Part shown: in pieces, positions 33,795 through 42,869 of the stretch
Numbering within the stretch: position 1 is the stretch's first letter
Layout: every line of letters starts with the position of its first letter
Source of the DNA: Myxococcales bacterium
GTDB lineage: Bacteria; Myxococcota_C; UBA6777
Length of the DNA stretch: 64,000 nt
Assembly (NCBI GenBank): GCA_020632975.1
Contig: JACKEL010000015.1
Location: 40,607 to 104,606 of the forward strand
Direction: 5' to 3'
The notes under the pieces: model-generated
What the model was told of the DNA's origin: nothing
What the model saw: only the letters and a program-made list of their open reading frames with translations
Database searches by the model: none
Position numbers and translations under genes: made by a program

Positions 33795-35235
33795 CCCGAC
33801 GAGGCTTTGCTTCTTCTTTGACTTCTTCATACAAGATCGCCCATCCCACCAAGAAGATCTGCTCCAAGTGATATGCACGCAAGATCTCTTCTGCGGTGTC
33901 TTGCGTTCGCTCCAAAGACAGCCTTTCCAAACCAAGTTGGCAGACAGAAAGAGCCGCTTCGACCGACTCTACAGGACGAAATGCTCTTTCTTGAAAAGCT
34001 ACCCCTGAAAGCAACACGTTGGAGACATACTGAAGTTCTTCTGCACGCTCCATAAAGATCTCGGGGAAGGAATGTCGCAATCCTCGTAAGGCCCGCGTAA
34101 AACGCAGTTCAAAGACGTCTTGTGCCGCATCCTCCAATTCCTCAGAAGAGATATCCACGATCCTCGCCAAGCCCTTCTCTTCTTGCTTTCCAGAGGCAAG
34201 CGCCGCCAAAGGACGCGAAGGACCGAGCCTTCGAGGATCTTCAAAAAGCAGCCGCGGGCTTTGTTCAAAGACACCTTCTTTCTCCAGTTCGCGGATCAAG
34301 ACCCTCGCTGCTTCGTAAGGTTCCATCGTTTCTTCTGTGGAAGGCACTGACCGAGCAGAGACCTTTCCCCGCCCGCGTTGTGTGACAGGCGCAAGCTCCC
34401 GAATATAGGCCGTCGTCACAGGATCTCGCTGTGTAGGATCAAGCAAAGATGCCAGCGAAGAGACTTCCACCAAACGCAAAAAGCTCTTGGCCATGGAGGG
34501 AGAGACATAACCTTGACTCGCTCGCTTGTCTTCTCGTTCCGCCCGAACATCCGACTCCAACATCTCATCCGAAGTAAGCACTTCGTACCAACCGCCCTCC
34601 CGTTCGCTGAAATCGCTAGAGATCGCGCAACAGCGCTCCAAGAGTCGATGTAAAAAGCTGTGGTGATCGCGATCTAGCGCAGTAAAGACCTCCATCAAAG
34701 CGTCCCAAGCCTCGTGCTTTCTCGCCAAAACACAATACTCGCCAAACTCTTCGTAAAGGCTGCTCTCAAGGGCTTTTTCCAAGAGCATCTCTTCTTCGTC
34801 GTCCCCTGACATCGAGAGTTCCATAAAGATCGCATCCAAGTCCAACACAAACACTTGCTGATGAATCGCCCAAACAAGCAGATCTTCGGACATCTCCAAG
34901 AGACATTGGACGACAAAGCCCGTCCCCGCCTCCAACATCACTTCCAACCACAGCGCAAACTGCGCAGCATCGAAAGAGGCTTCTTCCCCTGGGGTATCCT
35001 GCTTCCAAAGAGCCTCATCCAAAAGAGAAACGAGTTGTTCTGTTGTTGCGAGAGAAAGAACCTCTGAAGCGTCCGCAAGACCGATATGATCCACCAAACG
35101 CCACAGTTCTTCAGAAGCCAAGCCTCGTACCGCAAGACTCCAAGCTGGCCGATCCAACAAACGCGTCACCAAGCTGTCTTGACGTGGTGCCTGCAATCCC
35201 CCTTGTTTCCGCACAAGTCCTCGATTCTTTGTCAT
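33700..35235 (-). CDS. DUF6178-like protein
   Basis: 511 residues from the ATG at 35235 with GGAGG nine bases upstream; an earlier in-frame ATG (35253) has no ribosome site. The sequence is helical with repeated units (RLVDHIGLADASEVLSLATT; EQLVSLLDEALWKQDTPGEE; FVLDLDAIF), which resembles the deltaproteobacterial DUF6178 family. There is no signal or membrane helix, so it should be soluble. The family has no established function. The terminal 32 codons lie inside the right direct repeat; the left repeat holds a second, truncated copy of them. Confidence 0.7.
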   Translation of the reverse strand: MTKNRGLVRKQGGLQAPRQDSLVTRLLDRPAWSLAVRGLASEELWRLVDHIGLADASEVLSLATTEQLVSLLDEALWKQDTPGEEASFDAAQFALWLEVMLEAGTGFVVQCLLEMSEDLLVWAIHQQVFVLDLDAIFMELSMSGDDEEEMLLEKALESSLYEEFGEYCVLARKHEAWDALMEVFTALDRDHHSFLHRLLERCCAISSDFSEREGGWYEVLTSDEMLESDVRAEREDKRASQGYVSPSMAKSFLRLVEVSSLASLLDPTQRDPVTTAYIRELAPVTQRGRGKVSARSVPSTEETMEPYEAARVLIRELEKEGVFEQSPRLLFEDPRRLGPSRPLAALASGKQEEKGLARIVDISSEELEDAAQDVFELRFTRALRGLRHSFPEIFMERAEELQYVSNVLLSGVAFQERAFRPVESVEAALSVCQLGLERLSLERTQDTAEEILRAYHLEQIFLVGWAILYEEVKEEAKPRRAQKKSPESPLHTAGWKGWLEAVKAHLRKGKP

Positions 35236-35345
35236 CTTTGCGAACCTCCCCATGCAAAAGATCCCTTGAGACCGCCCAAAGGGTTGTCAAACTGAGATCC
35301 CCCTCTCCCAAAGTCAAGGCAAAGACGCAAAACAAACGCTTTTCC

Positions 35346-36110
35346 CTACAAGAGCGGGCAATCAAACCACTGTGTGGGCATGGGGACGATGTGTGTGGGC
35401 GACATCCCATAGGCTTCGCGAAAGGCCCGCGAAAAATGGGCAGCATCCGAAAATCCCGCAGCATGGGCGGCCTCCGTAAAGCTCGTGCCTTCGATCATGG
35501 CACGAGCCGCCAACCAAAACCGATAACCACGCCGCAGATGCCGCACAGAAGAACCCGTCTCTTCTTTGAGCAGATGACGAAGACGCGAAGCTGAAAGACC
35601 AACCCTTTGGCCCAAAGCATCGTTGTCTTCGTCAAGTCCATCCCCATGCGAAAAAGACTGAAGGATGCGCATTACCCGCACATCCAAAGCATCAAACGCG
35701 GCATCACCCAACCAAGCCTCCAAGATCGCCTTGCGTAACAAAGAAGGATCACGTTGAACGGCCCAAGCTCCCAAAGCAGCCCCCCATCGAGAAGAAAGCT
35801 CCGCAAACAGGGGGGCTCCGCCAGAAGCTCGCAGCAAAGACGCGAATGTCCGTTCGTGTGGGGCGATGTAAAACGAAAACACGCGGCCTTGCCCAAACTC
35901 CAGTTGATGAGACCACGAAGGCGGCACCAACAAGATCTCGCACGAAGCACGTCCGCCTTTCCAAGTCACCTCAAACGTCCCCTCTAACCCGACCAAAAGA
36001 CAAAGAAAGCTATGTTGGTGCCAGTCCAAAAACCCCAGATAACCCTCAAAAAGTAAGTGCCCTTGTCCAAGCCAAACCTCTTGAGGTCTTTTTTCAGCCG
36101 TTACGTTCAA
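35346..36110 (-). CDS. AraC-family transcriptional regulator
   Basis: About 254 residues; I take the TTG at 36110, which has GGGAGG five bases upstream, over a GTG six bases earlier that touches that site. The N-terminal cupin-like ligand domain (HQHSFLCLLVGLEGTFEV, LLVPPSWSHQLEFG) is followed by the double helix-turn-helix of AraC/XylS proteins (LGQRVGLSASRLRHLLKEET and TEAAHAAGFSDAAHFSRAFR). The divergent membrane-protein gene starts about 135 bp away and is the obvious target. The ligand is unknown. Confidence 0.9.
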   Translation of the reverse strand: MNVTAEKRPQEVWLGQGHLLFEGYLGFLDWHQHSFLCLLVGLEGTFEVTWKGGRASCEILLVPPSWSHQLEFGQGRVFSFYIAPHERTFASLLRASGGAPLFAELSSRWGAALGAWAVQRDPSLLRKAILEAWLGDAAFDALDVRVMRILQSFSHGDGLDEDNDALGQRVGLSASRLRHLLKEETGSSVRHLRRGYRFWLAARAMIEGTSFTEAAHAAGFSDAAHFSRAFREAYGMSPTHIVPMPTQWFDCPLL

Positions 36111-36244
36111 GCGCACCTCCCAGACTTGGTTTATGATGTTGAAACCAACCGTCGAAGGGCTTTCTTGGCGGCCACCAAACGCCAGAAACGGTTATCTCAA
36201 GAAAAAAACGAATCTTATTCAAGAAAAAGTAGTAAGGAGAGGAT

Positions 36245-36676
36245 ATGCTTGCCATTCGTATCGCGCAATGGGCTTGTGGGTGCTTTTTTCTCACCGCGTT
36301 GGTGACAGGGATCTGGAAATATCTGCACATCATGCGAGACCCCGAAGCCAAAGCCCCAGTGTATGTCGATATCTCGCACCGCGCCGCATTTATGTACTCT
36401 TTTGCTTGTTTGACGATGGCTTACTTTGCGGGGTTAAGTCGATGGCCCGCGATCTGGAATGCTTGGGGTGTGGGTGTCGCGATCTTCTTTTTTGCAACAG
36501 CACAGAGCACTTACATTATCCACGGTCTCTTGCGAGACACAGAAAACCAGCTTCAGCGCCCCCACCAACTTGGAAAAAGTCATGTCCCAAGCCCTCTAAT
36601 CCACGGCTATATGATTCTTCTTATATTGGGAGAGATCGGGGGATTTTTGGTGGTCTTTACAGGGGCGATGTTGTAG
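36245..36676 (+). CDS. Four-helix membrane protein of unknown function
   Basis: 143 residues; the ATG follows AAGGAG. Four hydrophobic helices are clear (IAQWACGCFFLTALVTGIW, SFACLTMAYFAGL, GVGVAIFFFATAQ, YMILLILGEIGGFLVVFTG). His residues near membrane ends (KYLHIMRD, ISHRAAF, IIHGLL, LIHGYM) could bind haem or metal, but this is speculation. It is divergent from an AraC regulator and probably controlled by it. The family is not recognised. Confidence 0.75.
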   Translation: MLAIRIAQWACGCFFLTALVTGIWKYLHIMRDPEAKAPVYVDISHRAAFMYSFACLTMAYFAGLSRWPAIWNAWGVGVAIFFFATAQSTYIIHGLLRDTENQLQRPHQLGKSHVPSPLIHGYMILLILGEIGGFLVVFTGAML

Positions 36677-36694
36677 CAAAAAGCCTGAAAAAGA

Positions 36695-37585
36695 TTATTT
36701 CCACGAAGTGATCGGCTTGGCCCCATCGGGCATCGAAAACAACGCATCATGTGTCTTGGGATGAAAACCAACCTGCGAAAGCGCTGTGTTGGTCACGAGT
36801 TTGACGGGCTTTTTTCCATCCCATGTAAAAGTGCGAAAACTTTTGGGAAAATGGATACCGTGCACGCTTTGGTCTCCATCATAGATCATGATCTTTTCAG
36901 GGGAGTGTTTGCCTTTTTTGAAATATCCGGGATACGAAACGACATATCGCAACGCCCCCAAACGATGGGTCTTTTTGTCAAAGTAAGCGATGTAATAATC
37001 GTCAGGTGCATCACCTGTTCCAGTCGCAAATGTCACGCGCACCATCTTGTACGCCTTGCCTTCCAAAGTCGCCTCCCCTTCGACTTTTAGATTCACACCT
37101 TCGTCTCCCAAAACGAAAGGGATGGCCACAAAATAATAAGGTGTCAAAGACCAAAATCGCGCATTGATCGTGAGTTTTGCATCTTTTGGATGTTTCCAAG
37201 CACGCTTGCCATCCCAACCAAAGGTGACCTTGGGCTGCGGGGTCCAACGATGAAACGCCCGCGAAGACCACGTATCAACGACTTGGTAACTATCGCGCAC
37301 GCCCTTCCCATGGACAGGACGATAAGCAAAACGAAACCCCAATGGGCCCGCTGAAAACCACTGACGCAATCCACCTTCCGCACGTGCCCGAATACCCGCC
37401 AACACCAAACGCCCAGCCTCGGTCTTTTGCAAACGCGCCTCTGCTTTGGCCGCCCGCGCCTCAACCCAAGAGGTCGGTGGGATCGCCATCTTCGCTTCTT
37501 TTTTGGGAGGAGTCGCCCACAGCAACCCACTCATCAAGAAAGTACCCAAAGCCCCCATGCCACCGAAGAAACCCATCCGACTCAT
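36695..37585 (-). CDS. Secreted protein, DUF6503-like
   Basis: 296 residues; the ATG follows GGGAGG. A signal peptide (MGALGTFLMSGLLWA) leads into a helical segment and then a beta-rich domain (KVTFGWDGKRAWKHPKDAKL, YYFVAIPFVLGDEGVNLKVE, YYIAYFDKKTHRLGALRYVV) reminiscent of LolA-like lipid-binding folds annotated as DUF6503. An envelope location is likely. It is convergent with the four-helix membrane protein gene and has the TPR gene upstream on the same strand, about 98 bp away, so it could be the last gene of the uptake operon. Confidence 0.6.
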   Translation of the reverse strand: MSRMGFFGGMGALGTFLMSGLLWATPPKKEAKMAIPPTSWVEARAAKAEARLQKTEAGRLVLAGIRARAEGGLRQWFSAGPLGFRFAYRPVHGKGVRDSYQVVDTWSSRAFHRWTPQPKVTFGWDGKRAWKHPKDAKLTINARFWSLTPYYFVAIPFVLGDEGVNLKVEGEATLEGKAYKMVRVTFATGTGDAPDDYYIAYFDKKTHRLGALRYVVSYPGYFKKGKHSPEKIMIYDGDQSVHGIHFPKSFRTFTWDGKKPVKLVTNTALSQVGFHPKTHDALFSMPDGAKPITSWK

Positions 37586-37682
37586 TCAAACCTCCCGTTT
37601 TATCGTGTACAACAACGAACCTTCCACACAACACAGGTGAAGCCCTCGAATCATCCGCGGTGTTGTGCAGATCCGATGTGCA

Positions 37683-39026
37683 TCAACGCACACAAAGCCA
37701 AGGTGCCTCACGGCAACGTCCCAAGACACGCTGAAGTTCCCGAGCCATCGAAGAGTAGGTGCTTCCTTGCAAGGACCGCAACAAAGCCTCGGCTTCTTGA
37801 AAACGACCGATCTGCAAGGCCGCATACGCAAGTCGATAACACTCGGATGCTTGGAGCTTTTTGGTCCTCCAAAAAGGAAGTAACAAAGCAAAGACTCGCG
37901 CATAATCCCGTTGCATCAGAAAGATCGCTGCGCGTTGTTGGATGCGCTGTGACTCTTTAGGGATGCGGGCATTCCACCGCAGCGCCTGAAAAAGATCACC
38001 CGCTTGCAAAGAAGAAGCTGCCGCATAATAGGACATCTCAGGCTTTTTTCTCGCAAGCACCGCAAAGCACGAAGCTGCCGCGCGATGCAACTTGGCTTTG
38101 GCAAAGCCCACACATCGACGCAACAACAACGCCTCACTTTTTGGAAAACGCATCCACAAAGACTCCATCTCTGTAAGAGACTGTCGCGAAGCACCCAAAA
38201 GACCCATCTGATCGAGGATCGCGAGCCATAGCGGTAAAGCTTCGTGGGGCTTTTTCGCTTCAAGCTCCTTAGCAAACCTTCCTGCGGCTTGAAAAAGTCC
38301 AGCCTTTGCGTACAAAAGCGCCAGCTCGCGCAACAATCCCAGATCTTTTGGATGACGCGCCCTCCCCAAGAGCAAGCTTTTTCGGGCCTTTTCAGTCTCG
38401 CCCGAGCGTTCCCATGCTTTTGCAAGCAAACGATAATAACCAGCCATCGTTTGACCGACAGGTTGCGCAGACGTCAGCGCCTTTGCGGCCTCTTGGTAGC
38501 GCTCTGCCCGAAACAAAGCCTGTCCCAAATAAAACCACAAGGATATCCGTGTCTTTTCGCGTCGAGCTTGTTCTTCTTTGTGTATCTTCGCTTTGTTTCG
38601 CGCGTCCTCACCTTCCCCAAACCCCTTTTGGGCTTTTTGTATGGCTGCTTTTTCCACGGTCGCAAGGGCCATTTGAGCATCTCGCAAAAGATGAACCGCC
38701 CTTGGCGCCTCCCCTCCCTCAAGGTACATCACCCCCGCAAGCATCAAATAATCATGGCGCGCAAAGCCACAAGCCTGCTTGTGTTTGTCCCAACAAGCCC
38801 GCGCAGCCTCCATTACACGCACCGCAGCTTTCATATCGCGCGACTGGATCGCCTGTTGCGCCAACAACAAATAAGGCGGTGGGGTGGTGTACACACTACC
38901 TTTTTTGCCTCGCCCCTTCCATGTGTAGCCACTGCAAAAACACCACACCAGCAAACAACCACACAGCCAACCAAGCCCACCACATCGACGACAAACAGAG
39001 CGACAAGAACTTTTCTGACAGGCCAT
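37683..39026 (-). CDS. TPR-repeat protein of the TonB operon
   Basis: 447 residues from the ATG at 39026, which has GAGGGGG seven bases upstream. A Cys-rich hydrophobic N-terminus (LGWLCGCLLVWCFCSG) serves as a membrane anchor or lipidation signal. The rest is a chain of tetratricopeptide-like helices (FYLGQALFRAERYQEAAKAL, LLRELALLYAKAGLFQAAGR, CYRLAYAALQIGRFQEAEAL). TPR partners are known in ExbB/TtpC-type TonB systems, where they help the complex pass energy across the periplasm. Its place directly after TonB supports such a role. It starts 11 bases beyond the TonB stop. Confidence 0.8.
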   Translation of the reverse strand: MACQKSSCRSVCRRCGGLGWLCGCLLVWCFCSGYTWKGRGKKGSVYTTPPPYLLLAQQAIQSRDMKAAVRVMEAARACWDKHKQACGFARHDYLMLAGVMYLEGGEAPRAVHLLRDAQMALATVEKAAIQKAQKGFGEGEDARNKAKIHKEEQARREKTRISLWFYLGQALFRAERYQEAAKALTSAQPVGQTMAGYYRLLAKAWERSGETEKARKSLLLGRARHPKDLGLLRELALLYAKAGLFQAAGRFAKELEAKKPHEALPLWLAILDQMGLLGASRQSLTEMESLWMRFPKSEALLLRRCVGFAKAKLHRAAASCFAVLARKKPEMSYYAAASSLQAGDLFQALRWNARIPKESQRIQQRAAIFLMQRDYARVFALLLPFWRTKKLQASECYRLAYAALQIGRFQEAEALLRSLQGSTYSSMARELQRVLGRCREAPWLCVR

Positions 39027-39037
39027 CTTTTGCCCCC

Positions 39038-39697
39038 TCAACGCAAGCGAAAAGTGATGCGTTGTTGTACCCACACCCGTACAGGCCGCCCACGAAAACG
39101 AGCAGACTCGAAACGCCACTGCAACACGGCTGCTTTGGCAGCCTCATCAAAGACCTGAACAGGCCGACTCTGTAGCACTTCCACACGTTCGACCCGCCCA
39201 TCAAGTCCTACCAACAAGCGCATCCGCACCTCGCCTTCGAGGTTACTGGTCTCCGCATGAGCGGGATAATTGGGGGGGATGCGCACAAGGATACGTGGGG
39301 ATCGATCAACCATCTCTTCTGTCAGGATCAACATCCCTCCGCCACTGCCTGTTTGCGCCTTGCCTCCGCCTGTTCCGTTTCCTGGGTGCAGCAACCCATC
39401 GTCCTGTTGGAGCGAAACAGAGGGCGTGTTGGGCAACGGGATCGCAGAAGGAAGCTTGAGTGCGGGCATCAACGAAGTGGCCGATGCCATCGAGGGTTGG
39501 CGTGGTGTCTGTGAAGTATCCTCTTCGCGAGGAGGCGGCGGGCGGCGTACTTTTGCAAAAGCAGGCGGGATCTTTTTACGTTGAACCCGATGGACAGGGG
39601 GTGTTCGTCGATGCAACCATGTCATCGCTTGCAACAACAAAAGATTGCCTGCGATAGCAAGACAAAAAGCAAAGAGACGATGGCGCAGAGAAAACAT
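39038..39697 (-). CDS. tonB: Energy transducer TonB
   Basis: 219 residues. One N-terminal membrane helix (LFAFCLAIAGNLLLLQAMTW) is followed by a Pro/Arg-rich periplasm-spanning part (AKVRRPPPPREEDTSQTP). The C-terminal TonB domain has YPAHAETSNLEGEVRMRLLV, VEVLQSRPVQVFDEAAKAAV and LQWRFESARFRGRPVRVWVQ. It couples the proton-motive force gathered by ExbB/ExbD to the receptor encoded at the start of the same operon. It follows exbD by 14 bases. Confidence 0.93.
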   Translation of the reverse strand: MFSLRHRLFAFCLAIAGNLLLLQAMTWLHRRTPPVHRVQRKKIPPAFAKVRRPPPPREEDTSQTPRQPSMASATSLMPALKLPSAIPLPNTPSVSLQQDDGLLHPGNGTGGGKAQTGSGGGMLILTEEMVDRSPRILVRIPPNYPAHAETSNLEGEVRMRLLVGLDGRVERVEVLQSRPVQVFDEAAKAAVLQWRFESARFRGRPVRVWVQQRITFRLR

Positions 39698-39711
39698 CGA
39701 AAAACATCCTT

Positions 39712-40122
39712 TTAGCGGGGCTTTTCAGCCTCGACAGCAACATGCTTTGCCCCTGCAAGACGACACTGATCCACGACTTCGATCAAGCGCCCTGTTTCGG
39801 CCCGTGTATCCGCAGAGATCATCACAGGGCGACCTGGCCCGGACTGCAACAATTGACGTACCCGATCTTGTATCATCCACGGTTGAACGGGCTGTCCATC
39901 CAAAAAGACGTTGCCTTCGCGAGATATCGCCACACGAATAGAACGATTGTCCGCACGTTGCGCAGTCTTTGCACTGGGCCGCTCAATGGGGACTTCGAGA
40001 TTGCGAACGAAGGTTGTGCTCACCATAAAAAAGATCAACAAGATAAACACGATATCAATCAAAGGACCGATATCGATGCCTTCTTGCGAAGTGGAAGGAC
40101 GGCGGACCTCACCCAAGCGCAT
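39712..40122 (-). CDS. exbD: Biopolymer transport protein ExbD
   Basis: 136 residues from the ATG at 40122, which has GGGAGG upstream; the longer frame to 40242 lies within exbB. The family signature GIDIGPLIDIVFILLIFFMV contains the membrane helix and the essential Asp of ExbD/TolR proteins, and a periplasmic domain with VAISREGNVFLDGQPV follows. It forms the proton channel with the ExbB proteins encoded just before. Confidence 0.94.
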   Translation of the reverse strand: MRLGEVRRPSTSQEGIDIGPLIDIVFILLIFFMVSTTFVRNLEVPIERPSAKTAQRADNRSIRVAISREGNVFLDGQPVQPWMIQDRVRQLLQSGPGRPVMISADTRAETGRLIEVVDQCRLAGAKHVAVEAEKPR

Positions 40123-40123
40123 A

Positions 40124-40648
40124 TTAAGCCTCCCTCGGAGAAAAGTGGGAAGACGACCGTTCAAGACGCCCCAACAACCGAGATGACCACCGTAACAACA
40201 CACGTTCCCACAACAAAGCAGGAAGCGCGATCCCCAAGCCAAGCTGCGTTGTCAGCAAAGCTTGAGAGATCCCACCCGCAATTCCGCCCGTGGGTTGGTA
40301 CAAAGCGCCATCCGCAAGCGCTGAAAAAGTTGTAATCATACCACTCACCGTCCCCAAAAGCCCCATCAGTGGGGCAGAAGAGATCAAAGTTTGTGTCAAA
40401 ACAGGCACGCGCATCAAAAGCATCCGCACACGCGTCTGTTCAACTTCCATGATCTCTTCGCTATCCCTTTGTTGATTCGGTCGTTTTGAAGATGCACCAC
40501 GTAGCCACGACCAAACCCAACCAAGCTCCAAACTGCGCAAGATCAACAAATACGACACCCATACACCCAACAGCGCCAAGGGGAACATCATCCATCCCCC
40601 TGCCCACATCATCCGAGCAATCGCGAGATCTTGCCATACCACACTCAT
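40124..40648 (-). CDS. exbB: ExbB/TolQ-type proton channel protein
   Basis: 174 residues, three membrane helices (MMFPLALLGVWVSYLLILRS; SSAPLMGLLGTVSGMITTFS; ALLTTQLGLGIALPALLWE). The conserved LMGLLGTVSGMI and TTQLGLGIALPALL blocks are those of ExbB/TolQ. It overlaps the preceding long ExbB by four bases and exbD follows after one base. With two ExbB-like proteins in the operon, one is the classical subunit and the longer is the TtpC-like partner. Confidence 0.93.
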   Translation of the reverse strand: MSVVWQDLAIARMMWAGGWMMFPLALLGVWVSYLLILRSLELGWVWSWLRGASSKRPNQQRDSEEIMEVEQTRVRMLLMRVPVLTQTLISSAPLMGLLGTVSGMITTFSALADGALYQPTGGIAGGISQALLTTQLGLGIALPALLWERVLLRWSSRLLGRLERSSSHFSPREA

Positions 40649-42069
40649 CTCGAAGCCTCTTGTTCTCTCGATGCTACGGAGACTTCAGACGATGTCTTCA
40701 TTTGTTCTTTTGAAGAGGAAGCCCCCTTTAAGATGTGCAGTAGCGTTAAGGCCCGAAGCTGCGTCGTTTCCAATAGGCGATCTCCCCAACGCGCAAAGAA
40801 ACTCTTGGCCAAAAGCAATGGGATCGCCACAGCCAACCCCAGCTCTGTTGTGATCAAAGCCTCAGAGATCCCTTGCGACAACAAGCGCGGATTGCCCGTT
40901 CCGTGCGTCGTGATCACATCGAAGGTCGAGATCATCCCAGTGACCGTCCCCAAAAGACCAAGCAAAGGCGCCACCGTCACCAACACATTCAACAGTGCCA
41001 CCGAGCGTTCCAACCGCGGCATCTGTTGTAACAACACCTCACCAGACCGTTGTTCGAGGCTTTCGCGCGTGCTTTCGCGCTCTTGGATCAACATCTCAAG
41101 AACAGGCGCCGCGATGCCCATCCCACGGACACGCAACAAAGCGCTCGCTTGATCCCCCTCACGAACGGAAGCCAACGTATGCTTCCACTTGCCTTCGCGC
41201 CCAACAGACAGGCGACTCAGTGTCCACAGCCGCTCCATCAACAGCAAAAGCCCAAAAAGGCCCAAGGCCAAGATGATCCAAGCAATTGGTCCTCCCGCCT
41301 CAATCGTCGCCCAAGCCGTTCTCACGGGTGCAGGATCACCACTTTTGCTGAGCGGATCAAAGAGATACACAGGGATCGTGGCGAGAAACTTCCCCGCGAC
41401 AAGGGCCTTTGCAACCTTGAGATGATCTTCTTCAGGCGGGATCAAACGCAGCCCGCCCCCAGGCAAACGCCGCAAGACCCCACCTTGGCCTTCTCCAAAT
41501 CCCAAAGCAGCGATCTCACCGACGTGTACGATGCGACCGTGGATCTGATGCCCCTCCAGATCGAAAAAATCCCCTTTGGTTTCGTGCACAGAAGCCCGTT
41601 GACGCAGGTAGGCCGCGCCTTCTGAAAACAGCTTACGGATCTGCTGTGGGGTGCCTCCCTCAAGGCGCAAACTTGGGATCTCTTCCCGCAGTGTCCGCGT
41701 CCCCATCTGCAACGTCCCCTTCAAAAGCTCCTTGTATTCGCGAACAGAACTCCAACGACGCTTCAAAGACTGGACCTGTTCTTCCGCACCATCAGCTGTT
41801 TTGCGCAGCCCAGACAGTTCAGTCATCAGATGACGAACCTTGCCTTGTAACAGCGTCTTGCGGCGTTGGTTCTCTTGCTGAAGTTGGCGCAACGTCTCTT
41901 GGAGACCCTTGCGTGTTTGTTCGAGTTCTCGTTTTTCTTGTTCGTAGGCTTGCCGAAAAGATGGAATGTTCGCGTCTTCCGCTCGCACACTTTGGGGCGA
42001 TCCCAAAAACAAGCTCGCGGCACAGAGTGCCACCATCCCCCATCGAAAAGCCAGAAAAGACCTGCTCAC
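40645..42069 (-). CDS. ExbB-domain protein with periplasmic coiled coil (TtpC-like)
   Basis: 474 residues: a signal peptide (MVALCAASLFLGSPQSVRA), a coiled coil of about 80 residues (YEQEKRELEQTRKGLQETLR onward), a middle domain and then an ExbB core (helix IAWIILALGLFGLLLLMERL, LLGLLGTVTGMISTFDV and TTELGLAVAIPLLLAKSF). This is the layout of TtpC, the extra ExbB-like subunit of Vibrio-type TonB2 systems. It overlaps DUF3450 upstream and ExbB downstream (ATGA), so all are translated in a coupled way. Confidence 0.9.
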   Translation of the reverse strand: MSRSFLAFRWGMVALCAASLFLGSPQSVRAEDANIPSFRQAYEQEKRELEQTRKGLQETLRQLQQENQRRKTLLQGKVRHLMTELSGLRKTADGAEEQVQSLKRRWSSVREYKELLKGTLQMGTRTLREEIPSLRLEGGTPQQIRKLFSEGAAYLRQRASVHETKGDFFDLEGHQIHGRIVHVGEIAALGFGEGQGGVLRRLPGGGLRLIPPEEDHLKVAKALVAGKFLATIPVYLFDPLSKSGDPAPVRTAWATIEAGGPIAWIILALGLFGLLLLMERLWTLSRLSVGREGKWKHTLASVREGDQASALLRVRGMGIAAPVLEMLIQERESTRESLEQRSGEVLLQQMPRLERSVALLNVLVTVAPLLGLLGTVTGMISTFDVITTHGTGNPRLLSQGISEALITTELGLAVAIPLLLAKSFFARWGDRLLETTQLRALTLLHILKGASSSKEQMKTSSEVSVASREQEASR

Positions 42070-42869
42070 GGTGTGTGTCCTTCAGGCGCAAGAAGGGGCA
42101 GATGGTACAACCCCTCGCGGATTTGGCGTTCGAGATTCGCAAACAACAATGCGATCTGCTCCTTGTGTTCGGCCTTTTTCGCTTTGAGATAGACCCACTT
42201 GCCAGACTTGTCTCGAACGATCCGACCATACTGGCCTTTTCCTTCGAGGACGAACAAAGCGATCATCCCCACCCGCACGACCTTGACCAGACGTGGCGCA
42301 GACCCTTTGCGCAAAACCAACGGAAGCTCTGAGCGTTCCACAAGCGCGGTCAAACGCAGCTCATCTTCCAAGATCCGCCAAAGCGCGGCCACACCTTGCT
42401 CTGCGTCGATGCGACCCGCTTTCATACGAACGCGGATCTTCTGAACCTGTTCCAAGCGCTCTTTGCGACGAAAAGGCAGACTGTTTTGGATGGCTTGTCG
42501 GACACTTTGGAGTGCGCCCAAAAGCGCTGTGCGGATCTCTTCTTGGGCTTCTTTGCGGGTCTTGAGCTGAAGCCGCAAACGATCCGCTTGCACCACCAAA
42601 CGGCGTAGCCGCAAACGCTCCTGATCCACCAAGAGTTGCAATTGCCCCCGACGATTCTCTAAGTTGCGCAGTTCCAAAAGATACTGTGTGCGTTCTGTGC
42701 GGATCTGCGAAGACAAACGATCCACTTCTGCACGCAATCGCACAAGCTCCTGCGACCATCGACGAAGTTGCTTTCGCGAGACAGACTTTTTCTCCTCTTT
42801 GGGCTTTTCTGCTGCAACCACGCTACTCCAAAAGAATAGCCCCACAAGACAACAAAACACTCTACTCAT
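42066..42869 (-). CDS. DUF3450 periplasmic coiled-coil protein
   Basis: 267 residues with a signal peptide (CCLVGLFFWSSVVAA), a long coiled coil (LVRLRAEVDRLSSQIRTERT) and a globular end with GMIALFVLEGKGQYGRIV and RDKSGKWVYL. DUF3450 proteins are regular companions of TtpC-type ExbB and TonB genes. It probably bridges the inner membrane complex and the periplasm. Overlaps both neighbours by four bases. Confidence 0.88.
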   Translation of the reverse strand: MSRVFCCLVGLFFWSSVVAAEKPKEEKKSVSRKQLRRWSQELVRLRAEVDRLSSQIRTERTQYLLELRNLENRRGQLQLLVDQERLRLRRLVVQADRLRLQLKTRKEAQEEIRTALLGALQSVRQAIQNSLPFRRKERLEQVQKIRVRMKAGRIDAEQGVAALWRILEDELRLTALVERSELPLVLRKGSAPRLVKVVRVGMIALFVLEGKGQYGRIVRDKSGKWVYLKAKKAEHKEQIALLFANLERQIREGLYHLPLLAPEGHTP